DNA of 64,000 nucleotides. Origin: an uncultured Porphyromonadaceae bacterium (GTDB taxonomy: Bacteria; Bacteroidota; Bacteroidia; Bacteroidales; Muribaculaceae). Within the stretch, counting starts at the first letter, position 1, and each line of letters starts with the position of its first letter. The DNA is taken from contig UQLO01000006.1 in assembly GCA_900541865.1 (NCBI GenBank), positions 28,546 through 92,545 of the forward strand. Direction: 5' to 3'. Position numbers and translations under genes: made by a program. This document shows positions 49,691 through 57,691 of the stretch, one piece after another. The notes under the pieces are model-generated. The model was given only the letters and a program-made list of their open reading frames with translations, made no database searches and had not been told where the DNA came from.

Positions 49691-51034
49691 TCAATAAGCC
49701 TGGCCGGTGGTGCGACCTTTGATCTTACCTTCCTTCATCAGGCCGTCGTAGTGGTGCATCATCAGATGGCTCTCAACCTGCTGGAGAGTGTCGAGCACAA
49801 CGCCTACCATAATCAGAAGCGAAGTGCCGCCGAAGAACTGCGCAAAGTTCTGGTTGATGCCCAGGAAGCGTGCGCATGCAGGAAGTATTGCCACAACTGC
49901 CAGGAAAATCGAACCCGGCAGGGTGATGCGGCTCATAATGGCGTCCAGATACTCAGCCGTCTTCTTACCGGGCTTGACGCCGGGAATGAAGCCGTTGTTG
50001 CGCTTCATGTCTTCCGCCATCTGGGTGGGACGCACCGTGATGGCCGTGTAGAAGTAGGTGAAGGCCACGATGAGTATGAAGAAGGTCAGGTTGTACCAGA
50101 AGCCGTTGATGTCCATGAAAGCGTTCACGAAAGCATTGTTGCCTCCGCGGAAGCCTGCCAGAGTCACCGGTATGAACATGATGGCCTGGGCAAAGATGAT
50201 GGGCATAACGCCGGCGGCGTTAACCTTCAGAGGAATATACTGGCGGGCGCCGCCGTACTGGCGGTTGCCGACAATACGCTTGGCGTACTGCACGGGCACC
50301 TTGCGGGTTCCCTGCACCAGAAGCACCGCTCCCACCGTAACGGCGAAGAGAAGCACGATTTCCACCAGGAACATCACCAGACCGCCCTGGCTCGACGAAT
50401 CGGAGGGCAGACGGGTGGTGAACTCAAAATAGAGTGCCTGGGGAAGGCGGGCGATGATACCCACCAGAATGATGAAGGAAATACCGTTGCCGATGCCGCG
50501 GTCGGTGATGCGCTCACCTAGCCACATGATGAACATGGAGCCGGCCGTCAGGATAATGGTGAGGTACACCGTCGTCCAGAAGCCCATCTGGATGATGCTG
50601 CCGGCACTCTGGGTCTGAACCTGAAGGTTGATCAGATATGCGGGGGCCTGCATGAACAGAATCAGCACCGTCAGATAGCGAGTGTACTGATTGAGCTTCT
50701 GGCGTCCGCTTTCACCCTCCCTCTGGAGTTTCTGGAAGGAGGGGAGAATCATTCCGCAGAGCTGGATTACGATAGATGCGGTGATGTAAGGCATGATGCC
50801 AAGCGCAAAAATCGAAGCCTGCGAGAAGGCGCTGCCGGAGAACATGTCCAGAAGCTGCATCAGGCCGCTCTTGTTGGTGAAGTTCTGAAGGGCGTCGATG
50901 GCGTCCGGCGATATGCCGGGCAGAACAACGTAGCAGCCCAGTCGGTAGATGAATACCAACAGAACGGTGATCAACAGGCGTTGACGAAGTTCCTGGATTG
51001 TCCAGATGTTTTTGAGGGTCTGTATAAATCTCAT
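49691..51034 (-). CDS. secY: Protein translocase subunit SecY
   Basis: Encodes 447 aa with ten membrane helices. It starts with the amphipathic segment RFIQTLKNIWTIQELRQRLL, has SGLMQLLDMFSGSAFSQAS for helix 2a plug region and ALGIMPYITASIVIQL, and the large cytoplasmic loop with RKVPVQYAKRIVG. It forms the SecYEG channel in the inner membrane. It starts 2 nt after rplO. Confidence 0.98.
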   Translation of the reverse strand: MRFIQTLKNIWTIQELRQRLLITVLLVFIYRLGCYVVLPGISPDAIDALQNFTNKSGLMQLLDMFSGSAFSQASIFALGIMPYITASIVIQLCGMILPSFQKLQREGESGRQKLNQYTRYLTVLILFMQAPAYLINLQVQTQSAGSIIQMGFWTTVYLTIILTAGSMFIMWLGERITDRGIGNGISFIILVGIIARLPQALYFEFTTRLPSDSSSQGGLVMFLVEIVLLFAVTVGAVLLVQGTRKVPVQYAKRIVGNRQYGGARQYIPLKVNAAGVMPIIFAQAIMFIPVTLAGFRGGNNAFVNAFMDINGFWYNLTFFILIVAFTYFYTAITVRPTQMAEDMKRNNGFIPGVKPGKKTAEYLDAIMSRITLPGSIFLAVVAILPACARFLGINQNFAQFFGGTSLLIMVGVVLDTLQQVESHLMMHHYDGLMKEGKIKGRTTGQAY

Positions 51035-51036
51035 GA

Positions 51037-51483
51037 TTAAACGGTTTGTGCGGAACCGCCGGCAGCCTCGATGGCTGCTTTGGCTGCCGCGGAGAAGGCG
51101 TTGGCTTCAACGGCGATAGCCTTGGCTATGGCGCCGCCGGCGAGAATCTTGGCAAGCTGGCCGCGGCGCAGGTAGCCGGCGTCGCGAAGTTCCTGCAGTC
51201 CTACCTTCTCGAGGTTGTTGGCCTCGGCAAGGCCGGCTACAAGAGCCAGGTTGATTGCCTTGTATTCCACACGGTTGATGTTTTTGAAGCCGAATTTGGG
51301 CAGACGGCGCTGAAGAGGCATCTGACCGCCTTCAAAACCTATCTTGCGGCTATAGCCGGAACGCGACTTGGCGCCCTTGTGACCGCGGGTCGATGTGCCG
51401 CCCTTGCCGGAGCCGGGACCGCGGCCAATGCGGGTCTTACGCTTCACCGAACCGGGTGCGGGCTGTATATTACTGAGATCCAT
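51037..51483 (-). CDS. rplO: 50S ribosomal protein L15
   Basis: Encodes 148 aa: MDLSNIQPAPGSVKRKTRIG, the Gly/Arg-rich segment RGPGSGKGGTSTRGHKGAKS, and EGGQMPLQRRLPKFGFKN. The C-terminal half is the globular part. L15 helps 23S rRNA assembly. It lies between rpmD and secY. Confidence 0.98.
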   Translation of the reverse strand: MDLSNIQPAPGSVKRKTRIGRGPGSGKGGTSTRGHKGAKSRSGYSRKIGFEGGQMPLQRRLPKFGFKNINRVEYKAINLALVAGLAEANNLEKVGLQELRDAGYLRRGQLAKILAGGAIAKAIAVEANAFSAAAKAAIEAAGGSAQTV

Positions 51484-51496
51484 TGCTGTGTATGTT

Positions 51497-51676
51497 TTAA
51501 GCGTTGGTCACCTTTACCAGGTGGTGTACTTTGTTTACCATGCCCATCACCGAAGGAGTGTCTTCTTTCTCGACGGTGTGGTTCATTTTCTTGAGGCCGA
51601 GTGCATCCAGAGTGCGCTTCTGCACTGCCGGGCAGTTGATGCGGCTCTTTGTCTGTGTGATCTTTATCTTTGCCAT
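51497..51676 (-). CDS. rpmD: 50S ribosomal protein L30
   Basis: A 59-aa frame read from the sequence: it begins MAKIKITQTKSRINCPAVQK and ends HHLVKVTNA, the normal length and composition of L30. It lies between rpsE (6 nt away) and rplO (13 nt away), as expected in the spc operon. Confidence 0.95.
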   Translation of the reverse strand: MAKIKITQTKSRINCPAVQKRTLDALGLKKMNHTVEKEDTPSVMGMVNKVHHLVKVTNA

Positions 51677-51682
51677 GGTGAT

Positions 51683-52201
51683 TTAGCCTTTAAAGACTTG
51701 TTCTACGGAAATACCGCGGTTCTGGGCTACGATGGCCGGAGAGCGCATCTCGTCCAGGGCGGCGATGGTGGCCTTCACCAGGTTGTGGGGGTTCGACGAA
51801 CCCTTGCTCTTTGCAAGCACGTCGGTGATACCCACACTCTCCAGAACGGCACGCATAGCGCCACCGGCCTTTACGCCGGTACCGTGGCTGGCCGGCTTGA
51901 GGATGATGCGGGAGCCGCCGAACTTGGCAACCTGCTCGTGAGGTATAGTGCCTTTGTGCACCGGTACACGGATGAGGTTCTTCTTGGCTGCCTCCACGCC
52001 CTTGGCGATGGCGGCCTGAACTTCATTGGCCTTGCCCAGGCCCCAGCCCACGATGCCGTCCTCGTTACCTACAACGACGATGGCGGCGAAAGTGAATGTA
52101 CGGCCACCCTTGGTGACTTTGGTCACGCGGTTGATGGCAACCAGACGGTCCTTAAGTTCGAGATCGCCGGCGGATTTTACGCGATTGTTTCTTTTTGCCA
52201 T
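51683..52201 (-). CDS. rpsE: 30S ribosomal protein S5
   Basis: Encodes 172 aa. The N-terminal double-stranded RNA-binding-like domain carries LKDRLVAINRVTKVTKGGRT and the second domain has GGSRIILKPASHGTGVKAGG. S5 affects decoding accuracy; residues in the KVTKGG loop are the classical spectinomycin site. Confidence 0.98.
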   Translation of the reverse strand: MAKRNNRVKSAGDLELKDRLVAINRVTKVTKGGRTFTFAAIVVVGNEDGIVGWGLGKANEVQAAIAKGVEAAKKNLIRVPVHKGTIPHEQVAKFGGSRIILKPASHGTGVKAGGAMRAVLESVGITDVLAKSKGSSNPHNLVKATIAALDEMRSPAIVAQNRGISVEQVFKG

Positions 52202-52209
52202 AGTTGATG

Positions 52210-52554
52210 TCAGAATTTGAGGCCGGCGCCGCGTGCGGCGTCTGCGAGGGATTTAACACGGCCGTGGAAGAGGTAACCGTTGCGGTCGAATACCACTTCG
52301 GTGATGCCTGCCTCCAGCGCCTTGGCGGCGATGGCGGCGCCTACGGCGGCTGCTATTTCGGTTTTGGTTGCTTTCTGCTCCATGCCGCGCGAAGAGGCTG
52401 CCGCAAGGGTGCGGCCGGCCAGGTCGTCAACAAGCTGAACGTAAATCTGCTTGTTCGAACGGAATACGGTCATACGGGGACGCTGGGCGGTGCCGGAAAT
52501 TCTGCCGCGGATGCGGGTTTTGATTTTGTTGCGTCTTGCGATTTTTGAAATCAT
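52210..52554 (-). CDS. rplR: 50S ribosomal protein L18
   Basis: Encodes 114 aa: RRNKIKTRIRGRISGTAQRP, FRSNKQIYVQLVDDLAGRT and FDRNGYLFHGRVKSLADAAR. L18 binds 5S rRNA together with L5 and L25. It lies between rplF and rpsE. Confidence 0.98.
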   Translation of the reverse strand: MISKIARRNKIKTRIRGRISGTAQRPRMTVFRSNKQIYVQLVDDLAGRTLAAASSRGMEQKATKTEIAAAVGAAIAAKALEAGITEVVFDRNGYLFHGRVKSLADAARGAGLKF

Positions 52555-52572
52555 AGTTCTCAGCGGTTAATA

Positions 52573-53133
52573 TTATTTGGCACCGGCCTTCTTGCCGGAC
52601 TTGCGGCGGATAATCTCGCCCACGAACTTGATACCTTTGCCCTTGTACGGTTCGGGCTTGCGCAGGCTGCGGATCTTTGCGCATACCTGGCCCAGAAGCT
52701 GCTTGTCGCGGCTCTCCAGGATGATGAGCGGGTTCTTGTTGCGCTCACTCTTGGCTTCTACAGAGACCTCTGCGGGAAGCTTGATGAATATGGCGTGGGA
52801 GTAACCCAGCGACAGCTCCAGAACGTTGTTGGCCGCAGTGGCGCGGTAACCTACGCCGACCAGCTCCATCTCTTTGCGGTACTTCTTATGCACACCCTCT
52901 ACCATGTTGTGGATCAGAGCGCGGAAGAGGCCGTGCTGGGAGCGGTGCTCGATGTCGTCGCTCGGACGGGTAATGTGTACGTGGCCGTCCTCGACGGTTA
53001 CGGTCAGGTCGGGGTGTACGGTCTGGGTAAGTTCGCCGTGGGGACCCTTGACGGTTACGGTATTGGTTTTGCTGTCAACCGAAACCGTTACGCCTGCGGG
53101 AATTGCAATAGGTGCTTTACCAATTCTACTCAT
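52573..53133 (-). CDS. rplF: 50S ribosomal protein L6
   Basis: Encodes 186 aa, two related alpha/beta domains: MSRIGKAPIAIPAGVTVSVD in the first and the C-terminal rRNA-binding signature PEPYKGKGIKFVGEIIRRKS. L6 sits near the factor-binding site of the 50S subunit. It follows rpsH by 24 nt. Confidence 0.98.
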   Translation of the reverse strand: MSRIGKAPIAIPAGVTVSVDSKTNTVTVKGPHGELTQTVHPDLTVTVEDGHVHITRPSDDIEHRSQHGLFRALIHNMVEGVHKKYRKEMELVGVGYRATAANNVLELSLGYSHAIFIKLPAEVSVEAKSERNKNPLIILESRDKQLLGQVCAKIRSLRKPEPYKGKGIKFVGEIIRRKSGKKAGAK

Positions 53134-53157
53134 AGTGGTATTGTGGTTTACGGTTGA

Positions 53158-53556
53158 TTAGTATATGTAGCACAGTACTTCGCCACCGATCTTGAGGTCG
53201 GAAGCTTTCTTGTTTGTCATCACGCCGCGGCTGGTGCTCAGGATGGCGATACCCAGTCCGTTGAGAACGCGGGGCATGTCCTTGTAGCCGGTGTACTGGC
53301 GCAGGCCCGGACGCGACACTCGCTTGAGGCCCTTGATGGCGTTAACTCGGTCGACAGGGTCGTACTTGAGGGCAATCTTGATGGTGCCCTGGGGATTCTC
53401 ACCCTCGATGAACTTGTAGTTCAGGATATATCCCTGCTCGAAGAGAATCTTGGTGATTTCCTTTTTCAAGTTTGAGGCGGGGACTTCCACCACGCGGTGG
53501 TTAGCCTTGATAGCGTTCCTCAATCTTGTGAGATAATCTGCTATAGGATCGGTCAT
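53158..53556 (-). CDS. rpsH: 30S ribosomal protein S8
   Basis: Encodes 132 aa: MTDPIADYLTRLRNAIKANH at the start and ILSTSRGVMTNKKASDLKIGGEV split between strands at the C-terminus. S8 binds 16S rRNA helix 21 and, in E. coli, represses the spc operon. Here it is preceded by a 140-nt gap with secondary structure. Confidence 0.97.
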   Translation of the reverse strand: MTDPIADYLTRLRNAIKANHRVVEVPASNLKKEITKILFEQGYILNYKFIEGENPQGTIKIALKYDPVDRVNAIKGLKRVSRPGLRQYTGYKDMPRVLNGLGIAILSTSRGVMTNKKASDLKIGGEVLCYIY

Positions 53557-53577
53557 TTTGTTTTTATATTAAATTGA

Positions 53578-53651
53578 TTGAGCTTGGGCTCAACAATATT
53601 TAACACTCTCTTTTGTGGACTGTGCCCGATTACCGCCTTTGTGGGGATCGG
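53578..53651 (-). promoter_or_regulatory. Inverted repeats in the rpsN-rpsH gap
   Basis: The gap 53557-53696 is non-coding. On the minus strand CCGAT/ATCGG with an inner CC/GG pair (53651-53626) and, nearer rpsH, TTGAGC-CCAA-GCTCAA (53593-53578) form hairpins. They could be an S8 feedback target; that is inference from position only. Confidence 0.4.
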
Positions 53652-53696
53652 ACTCAGACCGTTGGGAGTTTGGCCAAGCTTGCCGGGGAGAGCGGT

Positions 53697-54008
53697 TTAC
53701 CAGCTTGCTTTCTTAACGCCGGGGATCAGACCTGCCGATGCCATCTCGCGGAACTGAATACGGGAGATGCCGAACTGGCGCATGAAGCCTTTGGGACGGC
53801 CTGTGATGCTGCAGCGGTTGTGCAGACGGATGCGGTTGGCGTTCTTGGGCAGTTTCTGGAGTTGCTGTGCGGCCTCGTAGGCGGCCTGACGGTTTTCCTC
53901 GTCAACGCCGGAGTTTACGATTTTCTTGAGGGCGGCGCGGCGCTCAGCGTATTTGGCGGTGAGACGCGCGCGCTTTACCTCGCGGGCTTTCATTGATTCT
54001 TTAGCCAT
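53697..54008 (-). CDS. rpsN: 30S ribosomal protein S14, long zinc-independent form
   Basis: Encodes 103 aa: MAKESMKAREVKRARLTAKY, and at the C-terminus RPKGFMRQFGISRIQFREMA then GLIPGVKKASW. There is no CxxC zinc knuckle. The middle contains an extra stretch (NSGVDEENRQAAYEAAQQ) that makes it longer than the roughly 89-residue form I expect in Bacteroides. It lies between rplE and rpsH. Confidence 0.96.
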   Translation of the reverse strand: MAKESMKAREVKRARLTAKYAERRAALKKIVNSGVDEENRQAAYEAAQQLQKLPKNANRIRLHNRCSITGRPKGFMRQFGISRIQFREMASAGLIPGVKKASW

Positions 54009-54017
54009 ATGCGGATT

Positions 54018-54569
54018 TTACTGTTTTTTGGCGTTCTTGAAGGGGAGACCAAACTGCTTGAGCAGTGCGTAGCCTTCCTCGTCGGTCTCGGCACTGGTAA
54101 CGAAGGTGATGTTCATACCCATCATCTTGTTGATGTTGTCGATGTTGATCTCGGGGAAGATAATCTGCTCGGTGATGCCGAGGGTGTAGTTGCCGCGACC
54201 GTCGAGCTTGCCTTCGATACCCTTGAAGTCGCGGATACGGGGCAGAGCCACGCGGATCAGACGCTCGAGGAACTCGTACATGCGCTCGCGACGCAGAGTC
54301 ACGCGCACGCCCACGGGCATTTTCTTGCGGAGTTTGAAGTTGGAGATGTCCTTGCGGCTCAGAGTGGCCACAGCCTTCTGACCGGTGATGGCGGTGAGCT
54401 CGTTGATGGCCGTCTCAATCAGCTTCTTGTCCTGAGTGGCTGCTCCGATACCCTGGTTGATGACAATCTTCTCCAGGCGGGGCACCTGCATCACGGTGGA
54501 GTAGTTGAATTCCTTCTCCAGTGCGGGAACGATGCGTTCCTTATAGTCTTTTTGCAGTGTTGCGCTCAT
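54018..54569 (-). CDS. rplE: 50S ribosomal protein L5
   Basis: Encodes 183 aa: LEKIVINQGIGAATQDKKL, LRRERMYEFLERLIRVALPR and DNINKMMGMNITFVTSAETD. L5 binds 5S rRNA and contacts P-site tRNA. Its ATG shares one base with the rplX stop (TAATG), suggesting coupled translation. Confidence 0.98.
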   Translation of the reverse strand: MSATLQKDYKERIVPALEKEFNYSTVMQVPRLEKIVINQGIGAATQDKKLIETAINELTAITGQKAVATLSRKDISNFKLRKKMPVGVRVTLRRERMYEFLERLIRVALPRIRDFKGIEGKLDGRGNYTLGITEQIIFPEINIDNINKMMGMNITFVTSAETDEEGYALLKQFGLPFKNAKKQ

Positions 54570-54886
54570 TATTTGATTTCCTGATTGGATTTTTTGGATA
54601 TGCGTACAGCCTTACCGTTCTCACGCTTGATGGCGATGCGGGTGGGCTTGCCCGTCTTGGGGTCTGCAAGGTTGATGTTGGAGATGTGGATGGGAGCCTC
54701 CTTCTTGATGAGACCGCCCTGGGGGTGCTGAGCGGTAGGCTTGGTTGCCTTGGTCACCATGTTGATTCCCTCAACGATGGCGCGGCTCTTAGCGGCGTCG
54801 ACGCTGAGGACGCGGCCGCTTTTGCCGCGATCCTCACCGGCGAGAACCACCACAGTGTCACCCTTCTTGATGTGCATTTTGCTCAT
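54569..54886 (-). CDS. rplX: 50S ribosomal protein L24
   Basis: Encodes 105 aa with an N-terminal KOW motif (KKGDTVVVLAGEDRGKSGRV) and INMVTKATKPTAQHPQGGL. L24 starts 50S assembly and lies near the exit tunnel. It follows rplN by 30 nt. Confidence 0.98.
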   Translation of the reverse strand: MSKMHIKKGDTVVVLAGEDRGKSGRVLSVDAAKSRAIVEGINMVTKATKPTAQHPQGGLIKKEAPIHISNINLADPKTGKPTRIAIKRENGKAVRISKKSNQEIK

Positions 54887-54916
54887 AATGGTTGGTGTTG
54901 CGTGTGTGTTTTATTT

Positions 54917-55282
54917 TCAGAGCACCTCCGGGGCCAGAGATACAATCTTCATGTTCTTGGCGCGCAGTTCGCGGGCCACCGGACCGAAGATGCGGGTACC
55001 ACGGAGTTCGCCGTCGTTCTTAAGAAGAACGCAGGCGTTGTCGTCGAAACGGATATAGCTGCCGTCGGGGCGACGCACCTCTTTCTTGGTGCGTACCACC
55101 ATGGCGCGCGAAACAGTGCCTTTCTTGACATCGCTGCCGGGAATGGCGTTCTTTACCGTCACCACAATAATGTCGCCTACAGAGGCGTAGCGGCGACCGG
55201 TGCCACCAAGCACGTGGATGCAGAGCACTTCCTTTGCGCCGCTGTTGTCGGCCACGGTAAGGCGAGATTCAGTCTGTATCAT
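54917..55282 (-). CDS. rplN: 50S ribosomal protein L14
   Basis: Encodes 121 aa: MIQTESRLTVADNSGAKEVL, IIVVTVKNAIPGSDVKKGTV and AVVVRTKK-like AMVVRTKKEVRRPDGSYIRF. L14 lies at the subunit interface. It starts 2 nt after rpsQ. Confidence 0.98.
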   Translation of the reverse strand: MIQTESRLTVADNSGAKEVLCIHVLGGTGRRYASVGDIIVVTVKNAIPGSDVKKGTVSRAMVVRTKKEVRRPDGSYIRFDDNACVLLKNDGELRGTRIFGPVARELRAKNMKIVSLAPEVL

Positions 55283-55284
55283 TG

Positions 55285-55545
55285 TTATTTAACTTTTTCT
55301 ACGATTTCTACTAATCTCCAGTGCTTTGTCTTGCTCAGCGGACGGGTTTCCATCAGACGGACAGTGTCGCCGACGCTGCACTCGTTCTTTTCGTCGTGAG
55401 CGTGGTACTTCTTGGTCTTGCTCACGAACTTGCCGTATATGGGGTGCTTCTCCTTGTACTTTACGGTGACGGTGATTGTCTTGTCGCCCTTGTTGCTGGA
55501 GACCACGCCGATGCGCTCTTTGCGCAGGTTACGTTTTTCTTCCAT
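55285..55545 (-). CDS. rpsQ: 30S ribosomal protein S17
   Basis: Encodes 86 aa, an OB-fold: RKERIGVVSSNKGDKTITVT, HAHDEKNECSVGDTVRLMET and RPLSKTKHWRLVEIVEK. S17 binds 16S rRNA of the 30S body. It lies between rpmC and rplN. Confidence 0.98.
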   Translation of the reverse strand: MEEKRNLRKERIGVVSSNKGDKTITVTVKYKEKHPIYGKFVSKTKKYHAHDEKNECSVGDTVRLMETRPLSKTKHWRLVEIVEKVK

Positions 55546-55550
55546 GTTGC

Positions 55551-55748
55551 TTAGAGGTTGTTGAGTTCGCGGCGGCGGAGCTCGGTTTTTACTCGGGCTA
55601 TAGCGCGGCGGTCTGCCGTGATTTTTGCGGGATTGTCCAGAGGAGTCACTGCGTGGTTCATACGCTCCTGGAGATATTCCTTCTCCATCTGAGCAAGACG
55701 CTCACGCAGGTCGGCCGTGGCCATTTCGCGGATTTCTTCTTTCTTCAT
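55551..55748 (-). CDS. rpmC: 50S ribosomal protein L29
   Basis: Encodes 65 aa, a two-helix protein: MKKEEIREMATADLRERLAQ and ITADRRAIARVKTELRRREL. L29 lies at the tunnel exit and helps dock chaperones. It is 7 nt after rplP. Confidence 0.97.
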   Translation of the reverse strand: MKKEEIREMATADLRERLAQMEKEYLQERMNHAVTPLDNPAKITADRRAIARVKTELRRRELNNL

Positions 55749-55755
55749 AGCTTAA

Positions 55756-56187
55756 TTACACGTTTTGCGTGGGGTCATAATCGCGGCGCACCACGAACTT
55801 TGTAACTACAGGCAGCTTCTGGGCTGCCAGGCGGAGGGCTTCCTTGGCTATGTCGTAGCTTACGCCTTCCACTTCGATGATGATGCGTCCCGGAGTTACG
55901 GGAGCAACAAATCCTTCGGGAGAACCTTTACCTTTACCCATGCGGACTTCGGCAGGTTTCTTGGTGATGGGCTTGTCCGGGAAGATGCGGATCCAAATCT
56001 GGCCCTGACGCTGCATATAGCGCGTAACGGCCACACGGGCTGCCTCAATCTGGCGGCCGGTAATCCACTTCGACTCGAGAGTCTTGATTCCGAAGCTTCC
56101 GAAGGCCAGGCTGTTGCCGCGCTGGGCTATGCCTTTCATGCGGCCTTTTTGGGCGCGGCGGAATTTTGTTTTCTTAGGCTGTAACAT
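55756..56187 (-). CDS. rplP: 50S ribosomal protein L16
   Basis: Encodes 143 aa: MLQPKKTKFRRAQKGRMKGI, RYMQRQGQIWIRIFPDKPIT and RMGKGKGSPEGFVAPVTPG. L16 helps form the A site and peptidyl-transferase region. It lies between rpsC and rpmC. Confidence 0.98.
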   Translation of the reverse strand: MLQPKKTKFRRAQKGRMKGIAQRGNSLAFGSFGIKTLESKWITGRQIEAARVAVTRYMQRQGQIWIRIFPDKPITKKPAEVRMGKGKGSPEGFVAPVTPGRIIIEVEGVSYDIAKEALRLAAQKLPVVTKFVVRRDYDPTQNV

Positions 56188-56208
56188 TTTCGGTTAGCTT
56201 TGGGGGGT

Positions 56209-56940
56209 TCAACGGTTGTTCTTTGCCGGACGGAAGCCGCCACGACGGCCGGCGGGCTTGGCGGCGCCGCGACCTTCTTTCTGAGAATTGGTGAACTGGG
56301 GAGCCAGGTCCTTCTTGCCGTAAACTTCGCCACGGCAAATCCAAACCTTCACGCCGATGACACCTACCTTGGTGTGGGCCTCGACCAGAGCATAGTCGAT
56401 GTCGGCACGAAGGGTGTGCAGGGGCGTACGGCCTTCCTTGAACATCTCCGAGCGAGCCATTTCGGCACCGTTCAGACGACCGGCAACCTGAATCTTGACG
56501 CCCTCGGCACCTGCGCGCATTGTAGCGCCCACGGCCATCTTGACTGCGCGGCGGTATGCCACCTTGCCCTCAATCTGACGGGCAATCTGGCTGGCCACAA
56601 TCTGAGCGTCCAGCTCGGGGCGTTTTACCTCGTAGATGTTGATCTGAACGTCCTTGTCGGTTATCTTCTTGAGTTCTTCCTTGAGTTTCTCAACTTCCTG
56701 GCCACCCTTGCCGATGATCAGACCCGGGCGCGAGGTGCACACGGTGATGGTGATCAGCTTCAGAGTGCGCTCAATTACGATGCGTGATACGCTGCACTTG
56801 GCAAGACGTACGTTGAGATATTCGCGGAGTTTGTAGTCCTCCAGGAGGTTATCGGGGTATTTGCCTTTTTCGGACCAGTTGGAGTCCCAGCCGCGAATTA
56901 TACCCAGGCGGTTGCTGATAGGATTTACTTTCTGTCCCAT
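56209..56940 (-). CDS. rpsC: 30S ribosomal protein S3
   Basis: Encodes 243 aa. The start MGQKVNPISNRLGIIRGWDS is the conserved S3 N-terminus; an in-frame extension upstream overlaps rplV and was rejected. A KH domain (about 40-110, TSRPGLIIGKGGQEVEKL) precedes the C-terminal domain (WICRGEVYGKKDLAP). S3 forms part of the mRNA entry channel. The C-terminal tail is Arg/Gly-rich. Confidence 0.97.
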   Translation of the reverse strand: MGQKVNPISNRLGIIRGWDSNWSEKGKYPDNLLEDYKLREYLNVRLAKCSVSRIVIERTLKLITITVCTSRPGLIIGKGGQEVEKLKEELKKITDKDVQINIYEVKRPELDAQIVASQIARQIEGKVAYRRAVKMAVGATMRAGAEGVKIQVAGRLNGAEMARSEMFKEGRTPLHTLRADIDYALVEAHTKVGVIGVKVWICRGEVYGKKDLAPQFTNSQKEGRGAAKPAGRRGGFRPAKNNR

Positions 56941-56944
56941 ATTG

Positions 56945-57358
56945 TTATTCGCGGTTATCGTTCTTGGAGTCGATGGTGTCGACAATTACGGTTACGTGGT
57001 TTGCGCGCTTGCGGATACGGTATCCACGACCCTGGGGGGCGGGACGGAGGCGTTTGAGCATCGGGGCGCAGTTTACCATGATGGTGGAGATGTAGAGCTC
57101 GCCGTCTTCGGCTTTACGCTCGTTTTTCTGCTCCCAGTTTGCCACTGCGCTTTCCACAAGTTTGCGCAGACGTGCGGCAGCCTCCTTGTTGGAGAACTTG
57201 AGGATGCCCAGAGCGCGGGACACTTCCTGACCGCGGACCATGTCCGCAACCAGGCGCATCTTGCGGGGGGAGGTGGGTATGTTCAGAAGCTTTGCGAAAG
57301 CAACGGTCTTCTGGGCCTCCTTGCGCTTGTTGGCTGATAGTCTTTTTCTTTCACCCAT
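56945..57358 (-). CDS. rplV: 50S ribosomal protein L22
   Basis: Encodes 137 aa: NIPTSPRKMRLVADMVRGQE and the tunnel-loop region MLKRLRPAPQGRGYRIRKRA. The loop reaches the peptide exit tunnel, where macrolide-resistance mutations occur in other species. It lies 4 nt before rpsC. Confidence 0.98.
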   Translation of the reverse strand: MGERKRLSANKRKEAQKTVAFAKLLNIPTSPRKMRLVADMVRGQEVSRALGILKFSNKEAAARLRKLVESAVANWEQKNERKAEDGELYISTIMVNCAPMLKRLRPAPQGRGYRIRKRANHVTVIVDTIDSKNDNRE

Positions 57359-57403
57359 TGTATTGTGTTCGTCTTTTTATCTGTTTGTTGATTTGCGGAC
57401 GCC

Positions 57404-57673
57404 TTATTTCTTCTTGTTGCCGGCGTGGCCGCGGAAGGTTCGCGTGGGGGCGAATTCACCCAGTTTGTGGCCTACCATATTCTCGGTCACATAAACGGGA
57501 ATGAACTTGTTGCCATTGTGCACCGCAAAGGTGTGTCCCACGAATTCGGGGGCGATCATGGATGCGCGGCTCCAGGTCTTGATGACGTTCTTTTTGCCGG
57601 AGGCTTCCATGTCGGCCACTTTCTTCTCAAGCTTGATGCTGATGAAGGGACCTTTTTTAAGGGAACGGCTCAT
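57404..57673 (-). CDS. rpsS: 30S ribosomal protein S19
   Basis: Encodes 89 aa: MSRSLKKGPFISIKLEKKVA, TWSRASMIAPEFVGHTFAVH and MVGHKLGEFAPTRTFRGHAG. S19 with S13 forms the head of the 30S subunit. It follows rplB by 18 nt. Confidence 0.98.
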   Translation of the reverse strand: MSRSLKKGPFISIKLEKKVADMEASGKKNVIKTWSRASMIAPEFVGHTFAVHNGNKFIPVYVTENMVGHKLGEFAPTRTFRGHAGNKKK

Positions 57674-57691
57674 ATATGCTTGTTTATCAGA

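Noticed and set aside
56941..56985. N-terminal extension of S3
   Set aside because: It overlaps the rplV end, while MGQKVNP is the invariant S3 start.
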